Shown: positions 18,457 to 27,189 of the stretch, piece by piece | Position numbering within the stretch: the stretch's first letter is position 1 | How the letters are laid out: every line of letters begins with the position of its first letter | DNA from: an uncultured Desulfobulbus sp. | GTDB taxonomy: Bacteria; Desulfobacterota; Desulfobulbia; Desulfobulbales; Desulfobulbaceae | Length of the DNA stretch: 64,000 nucleotides | Reading direction: 5' to 3' | Assembly: GCF_963665445.1 (NCBI RefSeq) | Contig: NZ_OY762276.1 | Span: 4,272,601-4,336,600, forward strand | Position numbers and translations under genes: made by a program | Notes under the pieces: generated by a model | Database searches by the model: none | What the model was told of the DNA's origin: nothing | What the model saw: the letters and a program-made list of their open reading frames with translations, nothing else

Positions 18457-19174
18457 TGGCGACTCGTTCCTCGTTGAATGGGGGTGGGGAGGCAAGGGAA
18501 AACCGGTGGAGACAACGCAGTGGTTGTCCGGGTGCCGGTTCGACAAAGAGACAAAGCGCATCGACGAGCAGGGGCTCGTCGAGCAAGGGTTCAAAATAAT
18601 CCAACAGGGCGACATGGATCCGATTCTTGCATTTGCCATCGGCCATGCGTGTTGTCAAGGTGAAGTGGAAGCGGAACTGTTCAAAAACATAGGGATATCC
18701 CCAAAGTTCCAAATTTTTCTTTTCCTGGCCGCTGAGCTGCGCCGCCTTGCGCCGGGCCAGCTCACTGGGGTTGAGCGGCGCACGAAAGCGGTCAAAGGCG
18801 CGGGTACACAACGAGGCCAGCCCCTGCAGGGCTGCGGAGTGGCGGACCGGACGCAGACAGAAAAAATGATCCAGTTGAGAAACGGTCAAAGGAGGGGTGG
18901 TGAGCTGACGCTGACCAGCGGCAAAATCAGTCACCGCATCGAGCAATTCCTCCTCCCGCATACCTTCCTTGAGACGGAACGGGGCCACCAGGGTGGCATG
19001 AAACCCGTATCGAGCAGGGGTTCTCGTCAACTCGACAAGGGTATCTCCATCCAGACCACGAAAGGAAGGTTGCGCCAGGGAAACCCCGCTGACCGCGTCC
19101 CGACCGAGCCAACGACACCCCTGAAGCCAGAGCGGCGAGGTTGCAGGAGGGGTAAAAAAGAGGGCATATCGCAT
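18398..19174 (-). CDS. 2H phosphoesterase superfamily protein, DUF1045-like
   Basis: About 258 aa from MRYALFFTPPATSPLW. The two signature HxT motifs of the 2H superfamily are present: GFHATLVAPFRL (about residues 57-68) and FRFHFTLTTRM (about 175-185). DUF1045 members accompany phosphonate degradation genes and are thought to act on small phosphoesters; no phn genes are adjacent here. An ATG 6 bp upstream (19180) is an alternative start; neither has a good ribosome-binding site. The 3' end overlaps the start of the PIN-PhoH gene by 59 bp in another frame. Confidence 0.82.
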   Translation of the reverse strand: MRYALFFTPPATSPLWLQGCRWLGRDAVSGVSLAQPSFRGLDGDTLVELTRTPARYGFHATLVAPFRLKEGMREEELLDAVTDFAAGQRQLTTPPLTVSQLDHFFCLRPVRHSAALQGLASLCTRAFDRFRAPLNPSELARRKAAQLSGQEKKNLELWGYPYVFEQFRFHFTLTTRMADGKCKNRIHVALLDYFEPLLDEPLLVDALCLFVEPAPGQPLRCLHRFSLASPPPFNEERVANDQQLLSQNLYPGYQCHSS

Positions 19175-19254
19175 AGACATTGTGTACAGCAAAAAAAAAG
19201 AGGACGGCTTGCTACATCGTTTGACATCCACTATGCGCCGGGGGTTTTAACCCT

Positions 19255-19274
19255 CTGTTATGAATTTATTACAG
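19255..19274. promoter_or_regulatory. Operator-like imperfect palindrome in the divergent region
   Basis: CTGTTATGAA / TTTATTACAG has 8 of 10 positions symmetric. It lies between the divergently read 2H-phosphoesterase and phosphatase-like genes. TTGACA occurs at 19221-19226, but no convincing -10 was found. Confidence 0.3.
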
Positions 19275-19422
19275 TTGCGTCAAGATGATTCCCTCCCGGC
19301 GGTTCCTGATCAAATTATAACCGCGGATTAACCCCACCATAACAGCAGACCGGTAGAAGACGTCCACATCTTTGGTCGCCCGGACCGTCAATCGGGCGAC
19401 CCGAATTCAGCAAGGAGCGCCC

Positions 19423-20286
19423 ATGTCCAAACTACTGGTGGTCATTATCGACGGTCTCTGTACTGAAACCCTGGCCTGCGCCCATGTACCGAGCCTGGAT
19501 AGCCTGGGTAAACGGGGCGTAGTTGCCGTCCATCTGCAATCGCAGCATCCCGACCTCACCCTGCCCAATCTCGTCGGCCTGTTCACCTCCCTGCCCCGCG
19601 ACGAGCACGGAGTCGTCTCCAACAGCGGCGCAGCAGCCGTTTCCCCCCACGCAATCTCCCTGTTCTCCGTGCTTCGCTACCGCCAGCAGAACGTTGCCGC
19701 CTACTACAGCAACGATCGAATGCGTCTCCTCTTTCCCCAGGGAACCCTGCAGACCGGCGTTCTGATCAACTCCCAATCCATCCGTAACGTTGACCGGGAG
19801 ATCAGTGAACAGGCGGCCCGCCATCTGCAGCGGGAAAAGCCCGATTGCTGCCTCCTCTACCTCGAGGGCGCCAACATCACCGGCAGCCACTTCGGCTTTA
19901 CCTCCGAACCCTACCTGGAAAGCGTGGAGCAGGCGGATCGCGCCATCGGCGTTCTCCTCGAACACCTGCTCTTTGTCGGTGCGGAACGGGAGTACACCAC
20001 GCTGGTGGTGGGCTGCTGCGGATCCGCTTCCAGAGCGCATGGCGTGGAGTGTGCCTCGCCGGTGCTGCTCGCCGGGCCGGGAATCGCCAAAGGGCTGGTT
20101 GTGGAGCAGCCGGTTTCCCTGATCGATCTCGCCCCGACCATGGCCTCCATCCTCGGTGTGGCGCCCCATCCGGATTGGCGGGGACGAATGCTGGCCGAAT
20201 GGTTTCAGCGCAAGCCGCTGGAAATGCGTACGCTTTCCACGAAAAACGCGACATCCGGCCGTCGGCACGAACAACTCGCGGCCTGA
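19423..20286 (+). CDS. Alkaline phosphatase superfamily protein with degenerate metal site
   Basis: 287 aa. The fold signature is clear: KLLVVIIDGL at the start (first metal aspartate), DLTLPNLVGLFTSLPRDEHG (nucleophile threonine region), YLEGANITGSHFGF, an ADRAIG helix, and the C-terminal VSLIDLAPTMASILGV. However, the residues that should form the second metal site are changed. The usual DxxGH pattern reads NITGS, and the usual DHG reads CCG (VVGCCGSASRAHG); only the late HG histidine is kept. AAGGAG precedes the ATG. It leads an apparent operon with a degenerate EEP-like gene and an OlsF-like synthase. Possibly a non-catalytic binding protein. Confidence 0.72.
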   Translation: MSKLLVVIIDGLCTETLACAHVPSLDSLGKRGVVAVHLQSQHPDLTLPNLVGLFTSLPRDEHGVVSNSGAAAVSPHAISLFSVLRYRQQNVAAYYSNDRMRLLFPQGTLQTGVLINSQSIRNVDREISEQAARHLQREKPDCCLLYLEGANITGSHFGFTSEPYLESVEQADRAIGVLLEHLLFVGAEREYTTLVVGCCGSASRAHGVECASPVLLAGPGIAKGLVVEQPVSLIDLAPTMASILGVAPHPDWRGRMLAEWFQRKPLEMRTLSTKNATSGRRHEQLAA

Positions 20287-20373
20287 TTTTCTGCTGTTCC
20301 ACCTCCTGTTGCCAAGGCATGAAATGCTCTTCCTGGGCGTATACAAGGTTTCCAATCAATGGAGATAACACCT

Positions 20374-21153
20374 ATGTTTACAATAACCACCCTTAACAAA
20401 CCGTGTAACCACACGAGTCCCGAGGAACTCATCCTGCAGATGTCCCCCCTGATTGCCGACGGGATCGATCTGCTCTGCTGCCAGTCCATCGCCCATGCAT
20501 CCAATCCCGAAAACAGGGAGCTCTGCGACGAGATCGGCTACCTGACCAGGCACATGCAGCTGACCTGCAGCTGTTTTGCCGCCGACAGGCAACAGAAAAA
20601 GGATGCCGATGCCAAAGCTGAACCATTGCGGGGTCAGGCTATTTTTACCGGTCCCGGAATCTGGATGCTCAACAGCGGCAGTTTCTCGATCGGCCAGGAC
20701 GATTGTGAAGAAGCGGTACTCTTTGCCCTGGTCCGCAAAAACGGTTCCTCGATCCTGGTGTTCAACTTTCACCTCGCCGAAACCAGCGACCAGCAGGAAC
20801 TGCAACTCACCCATCTGTTTCAACACAATCTGTTGAAGGAAGCGTATGGAGCCGTGGCGCTCTGCACCGACCGGGAGCCGTTGCTCTCCTCCAAAAAATG
20901 GCTGCAGCTCACCGCAACCTCCTGCTATACGCCCTTCCAGTTCAAAACCGCCGACAACGGGCTGCTGGCCCTGTTCAACGCCAAGAACGGCTCCATCACC
21001 AACGCCCCCCCGGACAGGGTACGGGAAACCCCCGGCCTGAGCCTGAAGGTGGACATTAAACGGACCGTCAAAAGCAGGCGCTCCCGCCCCTCTTTCCCCC
21101 TTTCCTTTCGCGAACAGTGGCTCGGCTACCGCGATAACCGGGCCTTTGCCTAA
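20374..21153 (+). CDS. Endonuclease/exonuclease/phosphatase-like protein, apparently degenerate
   Basis: 259 aa. Weak but ordered resemblance to the EEP fold: IADGIDLLCCQSI where active members have DIIxLQE, a central GIWMLNSGSF strand, and SILVFNFHLAE where active members have a NTHL strand. The expected GDFN and terminal SDHxP motifs are not present (VALCTDREPL, GSITNAPP). ATG 20374 is preferred, because GGAG lies 9 bases upstream; an ATG at 20359 in the same frame is possible. It is 24 bp before the OlsF-like gene. Function unknown; family call is tentative. Confidence 0.5.
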   Translation: MFTITTLNKPCNHTSPEELILQMSPLIADGIDLLCCQSIAHASNPENRELCDEIGYLTRHMQLTCSCFAADRQQKKDADAKAEPLRGQAIFTGPGIWMLNSGSFSIGQDDCEEAVLFALVRKNGSSILVFNFHLAETSDQQELQLTHLFQHNLLKEAYGAVALCTDREPLLSSKKWLQLTATSCYTPFQFKTADNGLLALFNAKNGSITNAPPDRVRETPGLSLKVDIKRTVKSRRSRPSFPLSFREQWLGYRDNRAFA

Positions 21154-21176
21154 ACGATACTTTCAAGGAGCTGCCT

Positions 21177-22916
21177 ATGTTCACCGTCGACGACATCCTC
21201 AGCCAATATTATCCCAAGCTCAGTGACCGCCCCCTGATCACGCCGCCGCTGCGCTTGGTGCTTCGCCGGGTGCTGCGGGAAGGGGAGTTCCTCCGTTTCG
21301 GTGAGCAGTATCCCCATCTCCAGGGCATGGATTTTGTCGAACAGGTGCTGGAAACCCTGCAGTTCACCTACACCGTCAGCGACCGCGACCGGGAAAACAT
21401 ACCGGTCAGCGGCCGGGTGATGATCGTGGCCAATCATCCCATCGGCAGTCTCGATGGCCTGGCCCTGCTCAAGCTGGTGCACGAGGTGCGTTCCGATGTG
21501 CGTATTGTCGGCAACGATCTTCTCGAGACCATCAAGCCGCTGCGCCCCTGCCTGCTCTCGGTCAAGGTAATGACCGGCAACACCCTCAAACAGCAGATCG
21601 CGCAAATCGATCGGGCCCTGTCCAACGAAGAGGCGGTGATCATCTTCCCCGCGGGCGAGGTTTCCCGCTTCGGCACCCATGGGATCAAAGACGGACGCTG
21701 GCAAAAGGGTTTTCTTCGTCTGGCTACACGGGCCAAGGCACCGATTCTGCCGATCCATATCCGCGGCCGCAACTCGCTCTCCTTCTACACCACCTCCCTG
21801 GTGGCCAAGCCGCTTTCCACCCTGATGCTGATCGGCGAGATGTTTCGCCGCCAGAATAAACCCCTGCGCCTGACCATAGGCGGCCTGATTCCCTACAGCG
21901 CCTATGAAGGGCTGAAACTGCGGGAAAAAGACAAACTGACCCTGTTCCGCAAACATCTCTATCGCATCGGTACCGGTAAAAAAGGGATCTTTGCCACGGA
22001 AACGGCCATTGCCCGGCCGGAACGGCGGATCGTGCTGAAACGAAACATCCAACAGGGGGAGTTGCTGGGCAAGACACCGGATGGCAAAGAGATCTACCTC
22101 TTTTCCGGCGATGCTCATCCTTCGGTGATGCGGGAGATCGCCCGTCTGCGGGAAATCACCTTCCGCGCCGTGGGGGAGGGGACAGGGAAACGCCGCGACA
22201 CCGACACCTATGACCGCTACTACCGTCATCTGGTGCTCTGGTCGGCCGAGGATCTGGAGATCGTCGGCGCCTACCGCTTTGCCGATGCCGGAGCCGTGGT
22301 TCGGGAGCATGGCGTGGAAGGGCTCTACAGCCATAGCCTGTTCCATTTCAACCAGAGCCATTTTCCCTATCTGGAATGCGGCCTTGAATTGGGACGCAGT
22401 TTCGTCCAGCAGAAATACTGGGGCAAACGCAGCCTGGATTACCTCTGGTACGGAATCGGCGCCTTTCTCCGCCGCAACCCCCAGTACCGTTACCTCTTCG
22501 GTCCGGTAAGCATCAGCAACGCCATGCCGCAGATGGCCAAGGAGTTGCTCATTTTCTTCTACAAGCTCTACTTCACCGACACCGACAACCAGCCCTGCTC
22601 GCGCAACCCCTTCCGCTTCTCCCTGCCGGTGACCGATCTGGCGGACTCCTTTGTCGGCAACAACTACCGCCAGGATTTGGTCCATCTCAAGTCGCTGCTC
22701 GGCTCCATGGGCGCATCTATCCCCACGCTCTACAAGCAGTACACCGAACTCTGCTCCCCGGGGGGGGTCATCTTTCTCGATTTTAACGTGGATCAGGATT
22801 TTGGCAACTGCGTCGACGGCCTGGTGGTGGTCGATGTCCATCAGCTCAAGGCCAACAAACGAAAGCGCTATATCGAGGATTCGCTGGATGGGAGGGAGAA
22901 CGCGGCGGATCAGTAA
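21177..22916 (+). CDS. Bifunctional acyltransferase, ornithine-lipid synthase OlsF-like
   Basis: 579 aa with two domains. The N-terminal half (about 30-270) is a lysophospholipid-acyltransferase domain: VANHPIGSLDG, a NHPxGxLDG variant of the acyltransferase histidine motif, and IIFPAGEVSRFGTHG. The C-terminal half (about 300-540) is a GNAT-like hemolysin/OlsB domain with ITFRAVGEGTGKRRDTD.YDRYY, LVLWSAEDLEIVGAYRFA, ELGRSFVQQKYWGKRSLDYLW and FGPVSISN. This order matches OlsF, which makes both acylations of phosphorus-free ornithine lipids. Such lipids often replace phospholipids when phosphate is scarce, and ppk1 and PhoH genes are neighbours, but no Pho box was identified. Confidence 0.85.
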   Translation: MFTVDDILSQYYPKLSDRPLITPPLRLVLRRVLREGEFLRFGEQYPHLQGMDFVEQVLETLQFTYTVSDRDRENIPVSGRVMIVANHPIGSLDGLALLKLVHEVRSDVRIVGNDLLETIKPLRPCLLSVKVMTGNTLKQQIAQIDRALSNEEAVIIFPAGEVSRFGTHGIKDGRWQKGFLRLATRAKAPILPIHIRGRNSLSFYTTSLVAKPLSTLMLIGEMFRRQNKPLRLTIGGLIPYSAYEGLKLREKDKLTLFRKHLYRIGTGKKGIFATETAIARPERRIVLKRNIQQGELLGKTPDGKEIYLFSGDAHPSVMREIARLREITFRAVGEGTGKRRDTDTYDRYYRHLVLWSAEDLEIVGAYRFADAGAVVREHGVEGLYSHSLFHFNQSHFPYLECGLELGRSFVQQKYWGKRSLDYLWYGIGAFLRRNPQYRYLFGPVSISNAMPQMAKELLIFFYKLYFTDTDNQPCSRNPFRFSLPVTDLADSFVGNNYRQDLVHLKSLLGSMGASIPTLYKQYTELCSPGGVIFLDFNVDQDFGNCVDGLVVVDVHQLKANKRKRYIEDSLDGRENAADQ

Positions 22917-22917
22917 C

Positions 22918-22960
22918 AAAAAAAAAATCCCCGAAGGTTGCCAACGCCCCCTTCGGGGAT
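22918..22960 (-). terminator. Terminator of ppk1
   Basis: Minus-strand stem ATCCCCGAAGG / CCTTCGGGGAT (11 bp) with a 12-nt loop, followed by nine T residues; placed right after the ppk1 stop and between convergent genes. Confidence 0.92.
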
Positions 22961-22968
22961 GTGCAGTT

Positions 22969-25131
22969 TTACTGCTTCTTGCCCATCATCACCTTCTTCA
23001 TGGTGGTGCGGCTTGCCGCGGCAAGGCGTTTTTCGCTCTGCTCGATCAGTTTACGGTGAATGCACACCGTGGCTGCCCGCCCCTTGGCAATCCGTTGCAC
23101 ATAGGTTCCGTCGGGCTGCATTTCCCAGACATTGCGTTTGTTGACCAACTGCAGATCAAGCCACTGGCGCAGCTGTCTGCGTAGTTTGGGCGCCTCCATC
23201 GGCACACAGACCTCGACCCGGCTCTCCAGATTGCGTTGCATCAGATCAGCCGATCCAATGAAATACTCTTCTTCTCCCTGATTGCGGAAATAAAACAGGC
23301 GGGCATGCTCGAGAAAGCGGCCGACCAGGGAGATGACGCGGATCGTCTCCGATAAGCCGGGAACTCCGGGCCGCAGGCGGCAGGTATCACGAATGACCAA
23401 ATCGATCTGCACTCCGGCCTGGGAGGCCTTGTACAGAGCGGCAATGACCTCGCGATCCTCCAGTGCATTGGTTTTGAGCTGGATCAGCCCCGGCGATTCG
23501 GGACTGTGATTACGCACCTCGCGCTCGATCTTATCGATCAACGCCTTTTTCAGCATCCGCGGCGAGGGCAGCAGTTTGCGATAATGCCGCATCGGGGTGT
23601 AACCAGTGGTGAGATAGTTAAAGAGTTCGGTCAGGTCGGCGCCGATATCCGCATCGCAGGTTAACAGCCCGAGATCGCTGTACATTCGTGCCGTGCCGGA
23701 GTGATAGTTGCCGGTTCCGATATGGGCGTAGCGCCGAAGGCCGTTGAAATCCTTTCTAATGACGAAGATCACCTTGCAGTGGGTCTTCAGCCCGACAACC
23801 CCGTAGGTGACATGGATACCGGCCTCCTCCAGGTATTCCGCCCAACGGATGTTGGCCTGCTCGTCAAATCGCGCCTTCAGCTCCACCACCACCGCGACCT
23901 GCTTGCCGTTACGGGCGGCGTCGATCAGGTATTCGATCACCCGGGAATCGCCGGCTGTGCGATACAGGGTCATCTTGATCGCCCGCACCTTGGGATCGGT
24001 GCTCGCCTCCCGCAAATAACGCTCCACCGAGGTGTCAAAGGACTCGTAGGGATGCTGCACCAGAATCGAGCCGTGTTTACGGATTACATGAAAAATATTG
24101 GGATCCTCATCGAGCAGTTCGGGGTTATCCAGCGGCTTGTGCGGCGGATAATGCAGCTCCGAACGATCAAGCTTGGCGATCTCAAACAGATCCCGTTTGC
24201 CGACGATCCCATCGACTTCAAACACGTCGCGCCCCTCGTCTACCCTCAACTCGGCCGCCAGCATGCCCCGATGCAGCGCCTCCATACCCTTGCCGATCTC
24301 GAGACGGACGATTTCGGCAAATTTACGCTCGCGCAGAGCCGATTCGATCACCTGTAAGAGATCATTGGCCTGCTCCTGGTGTGGTTCGGTGATCGCGTTT
24401 CGGGTAACACGAAAAATTTCACAGCTTTCCACCACCATTTCCGGAAAAAGCAGTTCCAGGTTGTTGGCGATCAAATCTTCCAGGGTGATGAAATGACCGT
24501 TCTCCCCGAAGGAGAGAAAGCGGGGCATATCCTCGCTCACCGGCACCTTGATCCGGTTCATGTAGCTGTGCTCGCTCTCCGGATAACGGACGCTGACCAG
24601 GAGGTTGATCGACAGGTTGGAAATGAAAGGGAAGGGGTGGGCCGGGTCCATGCCCTGGGGGGTGAGCATGGGGTAGACCTGATCGAGAAAATAGTGTTCG
24701 GCCTCGGATTTTTCTGCAAGATTCAGGTCGGCATAGGCAACCAGCTTGATCTTTTTACGGGTGAGATGGTGCTTGAGTTCCTCCTCCAACTCCTCCTGCT
24801 GGCGGAGGATGTCCCGGACCTCGAAGTGACAGGCATCGATCTGTTCCTGCGGCAGGCGACCATCCACAGACAGTTCACGCACTCCGGCGCAGACCTGCTG
24901 CTTGAGCCCGCCGATACGCTTCATGAAAAACTCGTCGAGATTCGATCCCACCACGGCCAGAAAAAAAACCCGCTCCAGCAGGGGAACGCGCTCATCCTGA
25001 CCTTCATGAAGGACTCGGCGATTAAAGGCCAACCAGGTGAGCTCTCGATTGAGATACCACTCGGGCGAATCAAGATTGGTAATAAGCGCGGGCGCAGGGA
25101 CTGTTTCAGGTACAGGGGGGGTCAATTCCAT
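22969..25131 (-). CDS. ppk1: Polyphosphate kinase 1
   Basis: 720 aa. Reversibly makes polyphosphate from ATP. It opens with the N-terminal domain ELTWLAFNRRVLHEGQD...RVFFLAVVGSNLDEFFMKR. The catalytic core has LVQHPYESFDTSVERYLREAS, VELKARFDEQANIRWAEYLEEAG, and the phospho-histidine in VGLKTHCKVIFV. GTGNYHSGTARMYSDLGLLT and EGIQLK-type C-terminal strands follow. The ATG at 25131 matches the usual N-terminus; no obvious ribosome-binding site precedes it and the frame stays open to 25320. A strong terminator follows the stop. Confidence 0.97.
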   Translation of the reverse strand: MELTPPVPETVPAPALITNLDSPEWYLNRELTWLAFNRRVLHEGQDERVPLLERVFFLAVVGSNLDEFFMKRIGGLKQQVCAGVRELSVDGRLPQEQIDACHFEVRDILRQQEELEEELKHHLTRKKIKLVAYADLNLAEKSEAEHYFLDQVYPMLTPQGMDPAHPFPFISNLSINLLVSVRYPESEHSYMNRIKVPVSEDMPRFLSFGENGHFITLEDLIANNLELLFPEMVVESCEIFRVTRNAITEPHQEQANDLLQVIESALRERKFAEIVRLEIGKGMEALHRGMLAAELRVDEGRDVFEVDGIVGKRDLFEIAKLDRSELHYPPHKPLDNPELLDEDPNIFHVIRKHGSILVQHPYESFDTSVERYLREASTDPKVRAIKMTLYRTAGDSRVIEYLIDAARNGKQVAVVVELKARFDEQANIRWAEYLEEAGIHVTYGVVGLKTHCKVIFVIRKDFNGLRRYAHIGTGNYHSGTARMYSDLGLLTCDADIGADLTELFNYLTTGYTPMRHYRKLLPSPRMLKKALIDKIEREVRNHSPESPGLIQLKTNALEDREVIAALYKASQAGVQIDLVIRDTCRLRPGVPGLSETIRVISLVGRFLEHARLFYFRNQGEEEYFIGSADLMQRNLESRVEVCVPMEAPKLRRQLRQWLDLQLVNKRNVWEMQPDGTYVQRIAKGRAATVCIHRKLIEQSEKRLAAASRTTMKKVMMGKKQ

Positions 25132-25768
25132 GATGATGACATATCGAGTTAAAGAAGGCAGGGGACTGAAAAAAGAGAAAATACCCAGCAAAAGTTTGGA
25201 TTGGGTTAAACTTTGTCCTTTTCGCGGATTTTTACAAGAACGAAATTTATTTAGCGCCCCGGCAAGAAAAATCACCTCCCCGCTCGAGGGACGACAAGTC
25301 AAATAGCCTAATAATTTCAAAATAATGACAACATATTATCTTCATCTTCCTCTGATTCCGTTCTAACAGATACATGTTTTTTTTCTTTGCGAATGAGCAA
25401 CATTTTGCTAGGTCTAGTGCCTGACCTTTTGGGGCTGTCCATACATTCTGACCCACAACTGCGGGAAGTACAGGTGAACCATGATGGCGTCGTAAAAAGG
25501 GGTGAGCCGAAAGACCTGATATCGCACCATGCGTATGTTTTTTATGCTCGAAACGTTATTCCCAAACCTTTTTTTCGGGAATGACAAAAATTTTCGCTCG
25601 TTTCTTCCTCCCGCTCTCTCACCTGCTGCCCCCCGGAGTGTTCCACGATATCAACCTTCCCTACAACGAACCGATAGCTCGATCATTCAACGATCCATTG
25701 GGTGAGCAGTACCGCAGGGATGGACACTCTCACATAACGATATAATTCACTACGTTTAACTCTATTAC
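25132..25768. other. 637-bp intergenic stretch, one doubtful short ORF
   Basis: AT-richer than its surroundings. The only coding-like element is a 54-codon plus-strand ORF (25581-25745) reading MTKIFARFFLPLSHLLPPGVFH... with third-position G/C usage like the core genome but no properly spaced ribosome-binding site. It could be a small protein or a fragment. No repeat, RNA gene or terminator was recognised apart from general A/T runs. Confidence 0.3.
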
Positions 25769-26950
25769 ATGGAAAACATGAGATATTTTCTATGGTTCTT
25801 GATTGCCGTCTTGGTTCTTGGACAAACGCATGATCTTGCGGCTGCGATCACCGCACAAAAAACTGAAGCGGTTGAGTGGCGTGATTATTCCGCGATCGGC
25901 GGAACCGTATCCATCCAACTTTTGGCGATCAGTTACGGAAAAAAACAACGGCAGGTCAAAGGGATAGATGGCAAATCGATGATGGAAGGACCACTCTTGA
26001 GCGGATACCTGAAACGCGCCGAGTCCAAGTGGCCGGGAACCACTTTTTACATCCATACCGGGAATTCGAACTCGACCATGCATCCAGCGGCATCAGCCAT
26101 GGGGGCTGAGAGCGAATTCGACTTTTTCACCCTGCTCGGCAACAATCATTGCCGTCCGGACGGCCTGTACGACAGAGAATGCAACATCATCAGCACGCCC
26201 GACACTCATGAATTCACCTTGGGGGTGAAGGAAATGCTCGGTTTGGCCAACAAAGGACAACCAGAGGCAGGCAGCTACCAACGTCCCGCATTTCCCCATA
26301 TCTGTGCCAACCTGGTTGAAAGCGCAACCAATCAACCACTGTTTCCCCCTTACGTGGTGCGTATGGTGGATGGAGTGCCGATCGGTTTTATCGGTGCCCT
26401 CATGCAATCTCCCCAAAGCCGGCTCGTTCCTGAAAACGTGAAAGAACTGGAAATTCGTGACCCGGCTCAATCTGTCAACCAGTATGTCAATGTCCTCCAA
26501 GGGCAGGGGGTGCACACCATCGTGGTCATGCTTCAGCAGGGGGAAGGGGAAAATTCCAAGACTTCGGCCAGTAACACAAAAAACCTGACTGACTGCCCCG
26601 CAGATTTTTTCTCCTCGCTGGACGATGAGGTTGATGTGATTCTCTGCAGCCGATCCCAGGGCTATGAAAACACCCTGGTCAAAAACAAGGGGGGCCGGGA
26701 GATGTTATTGGTCAGAGGCTGGACCGAGGAAAAGGGACTCGCTAAAATTCAACTGGAAATCAGTCGGGCCAGTGCCGAAGTGGTGGCCATGCGGTCGAGC
26801 ATCAGTTCTTCGCGAAGCGCAGGCATAGGCGAAATGGAAACCGGGGCGAACGTGGCCAGAATCAACGCTGAAATGGAAAAACTGCGAAGAGCCGCTACCC
26901 GTGAACCATTACCAAGACTTGCAGAACCTGCCGCTGAAAAGCCGATGTAA
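25769..26950 (+). CDS. Exported UshA/5'-nucleotidase-like protein lacking catalytic motifs
   Basis: 393 aa with an N-terminal signal peptide (MRYFLWFLIAVLVLGQTHDLAAA). Secondary landmarks of the UshA metallophosphoesterase family are retained: VSIQLLAI, TTFYIHTGN, FDFFTLLGNN, FPHICANLVES, PPYVVRMVDGVPIGFIGALMQ, and DPAQSVNQYVNVLQGQGVHTIVVMLQQGEG. The metal and catalytic residues are replaced in every motif: NDxHG reads SYGKK, GD reads GN, GNHE reads GNNHC, the HxG histidine is Gln, and GHxH is SRSQ. The C-terminal 60 residues are Arg/Glu/Ala-rich and may be coiled. It may be a non-enzymatic periplasmic binder. A terminator follows. Confidence 0.7.
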   Translation: MENMRYFLWFLIAVLVLGQTHDLAAAITAQKTEAVEWRDYSAIGGTVSIQLLAISYGKKQRQVKGIDGKSMMEGPLLSGYLKRAESKWPGTTFYIHTGNSNSTMHPAASAMGAESEFDFFTLLGNNHCRPDGLYDRECNIISTPDTHEFTLGVKEMLGLANKGQPEAGSYQRPAFPHICANLVESATNQPLFPPYVVRMVDGVPIGFIGALMQSPQSRLVPENVKELEIRDPAQSVNQYVNVLQGQGVHTIVVMLQQGEGENSKTSASNTKNLTDCPADFFSSLDDEVDVILCSRSQGYENTLVKNKGGREMLLVRGWTEEKGLAKIQLEISRASAEVVAMRSSISSSRSAGIGEMETGANVARINAEMEKLRRAATREPLPRLAEPAAEKPM

Positions 26951-27045
26951 TTGAAAAATGCCTTCACCCGGGAGCATTCGCGAACAGTATTGCGGCTGAA
27001 TCATCTGCAGTTTGGTTCGAACCAATGCACGATAACCGCGCGTGG

Positions 27046-27079
27046 CCCCACAACCTTTTATGTGTTGTGGGGTTTTTTT
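27046..27079 (+). terminator. Rho-independent terminator after the UshA-like gene
   Basis: Stem CCCCACAAC / GTTGTGGGG with a 9-nt loop, followed by seven T residues. Confidence 0.92.
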
Positions 27080-27189
27080 ATTCATACCTTGATTTTCTCT
27101 AAAAACCTGTGCGATAATAGGTCCGTCTGGTTGGTAATGTTTTCATTTCTCCGCTGATTTCGCGGTGTTTAATCTTGTAGGCGAATACT

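Noticed and set aside
20356-22919. Long minus-strand open frames opposite the EEP-like and OlsF-like genes (one of 589 codons)
   Set aside because: High-GC shadow frames; the plus strand carries recognisable domains and ribosome-binding sites, the minus frames do not.
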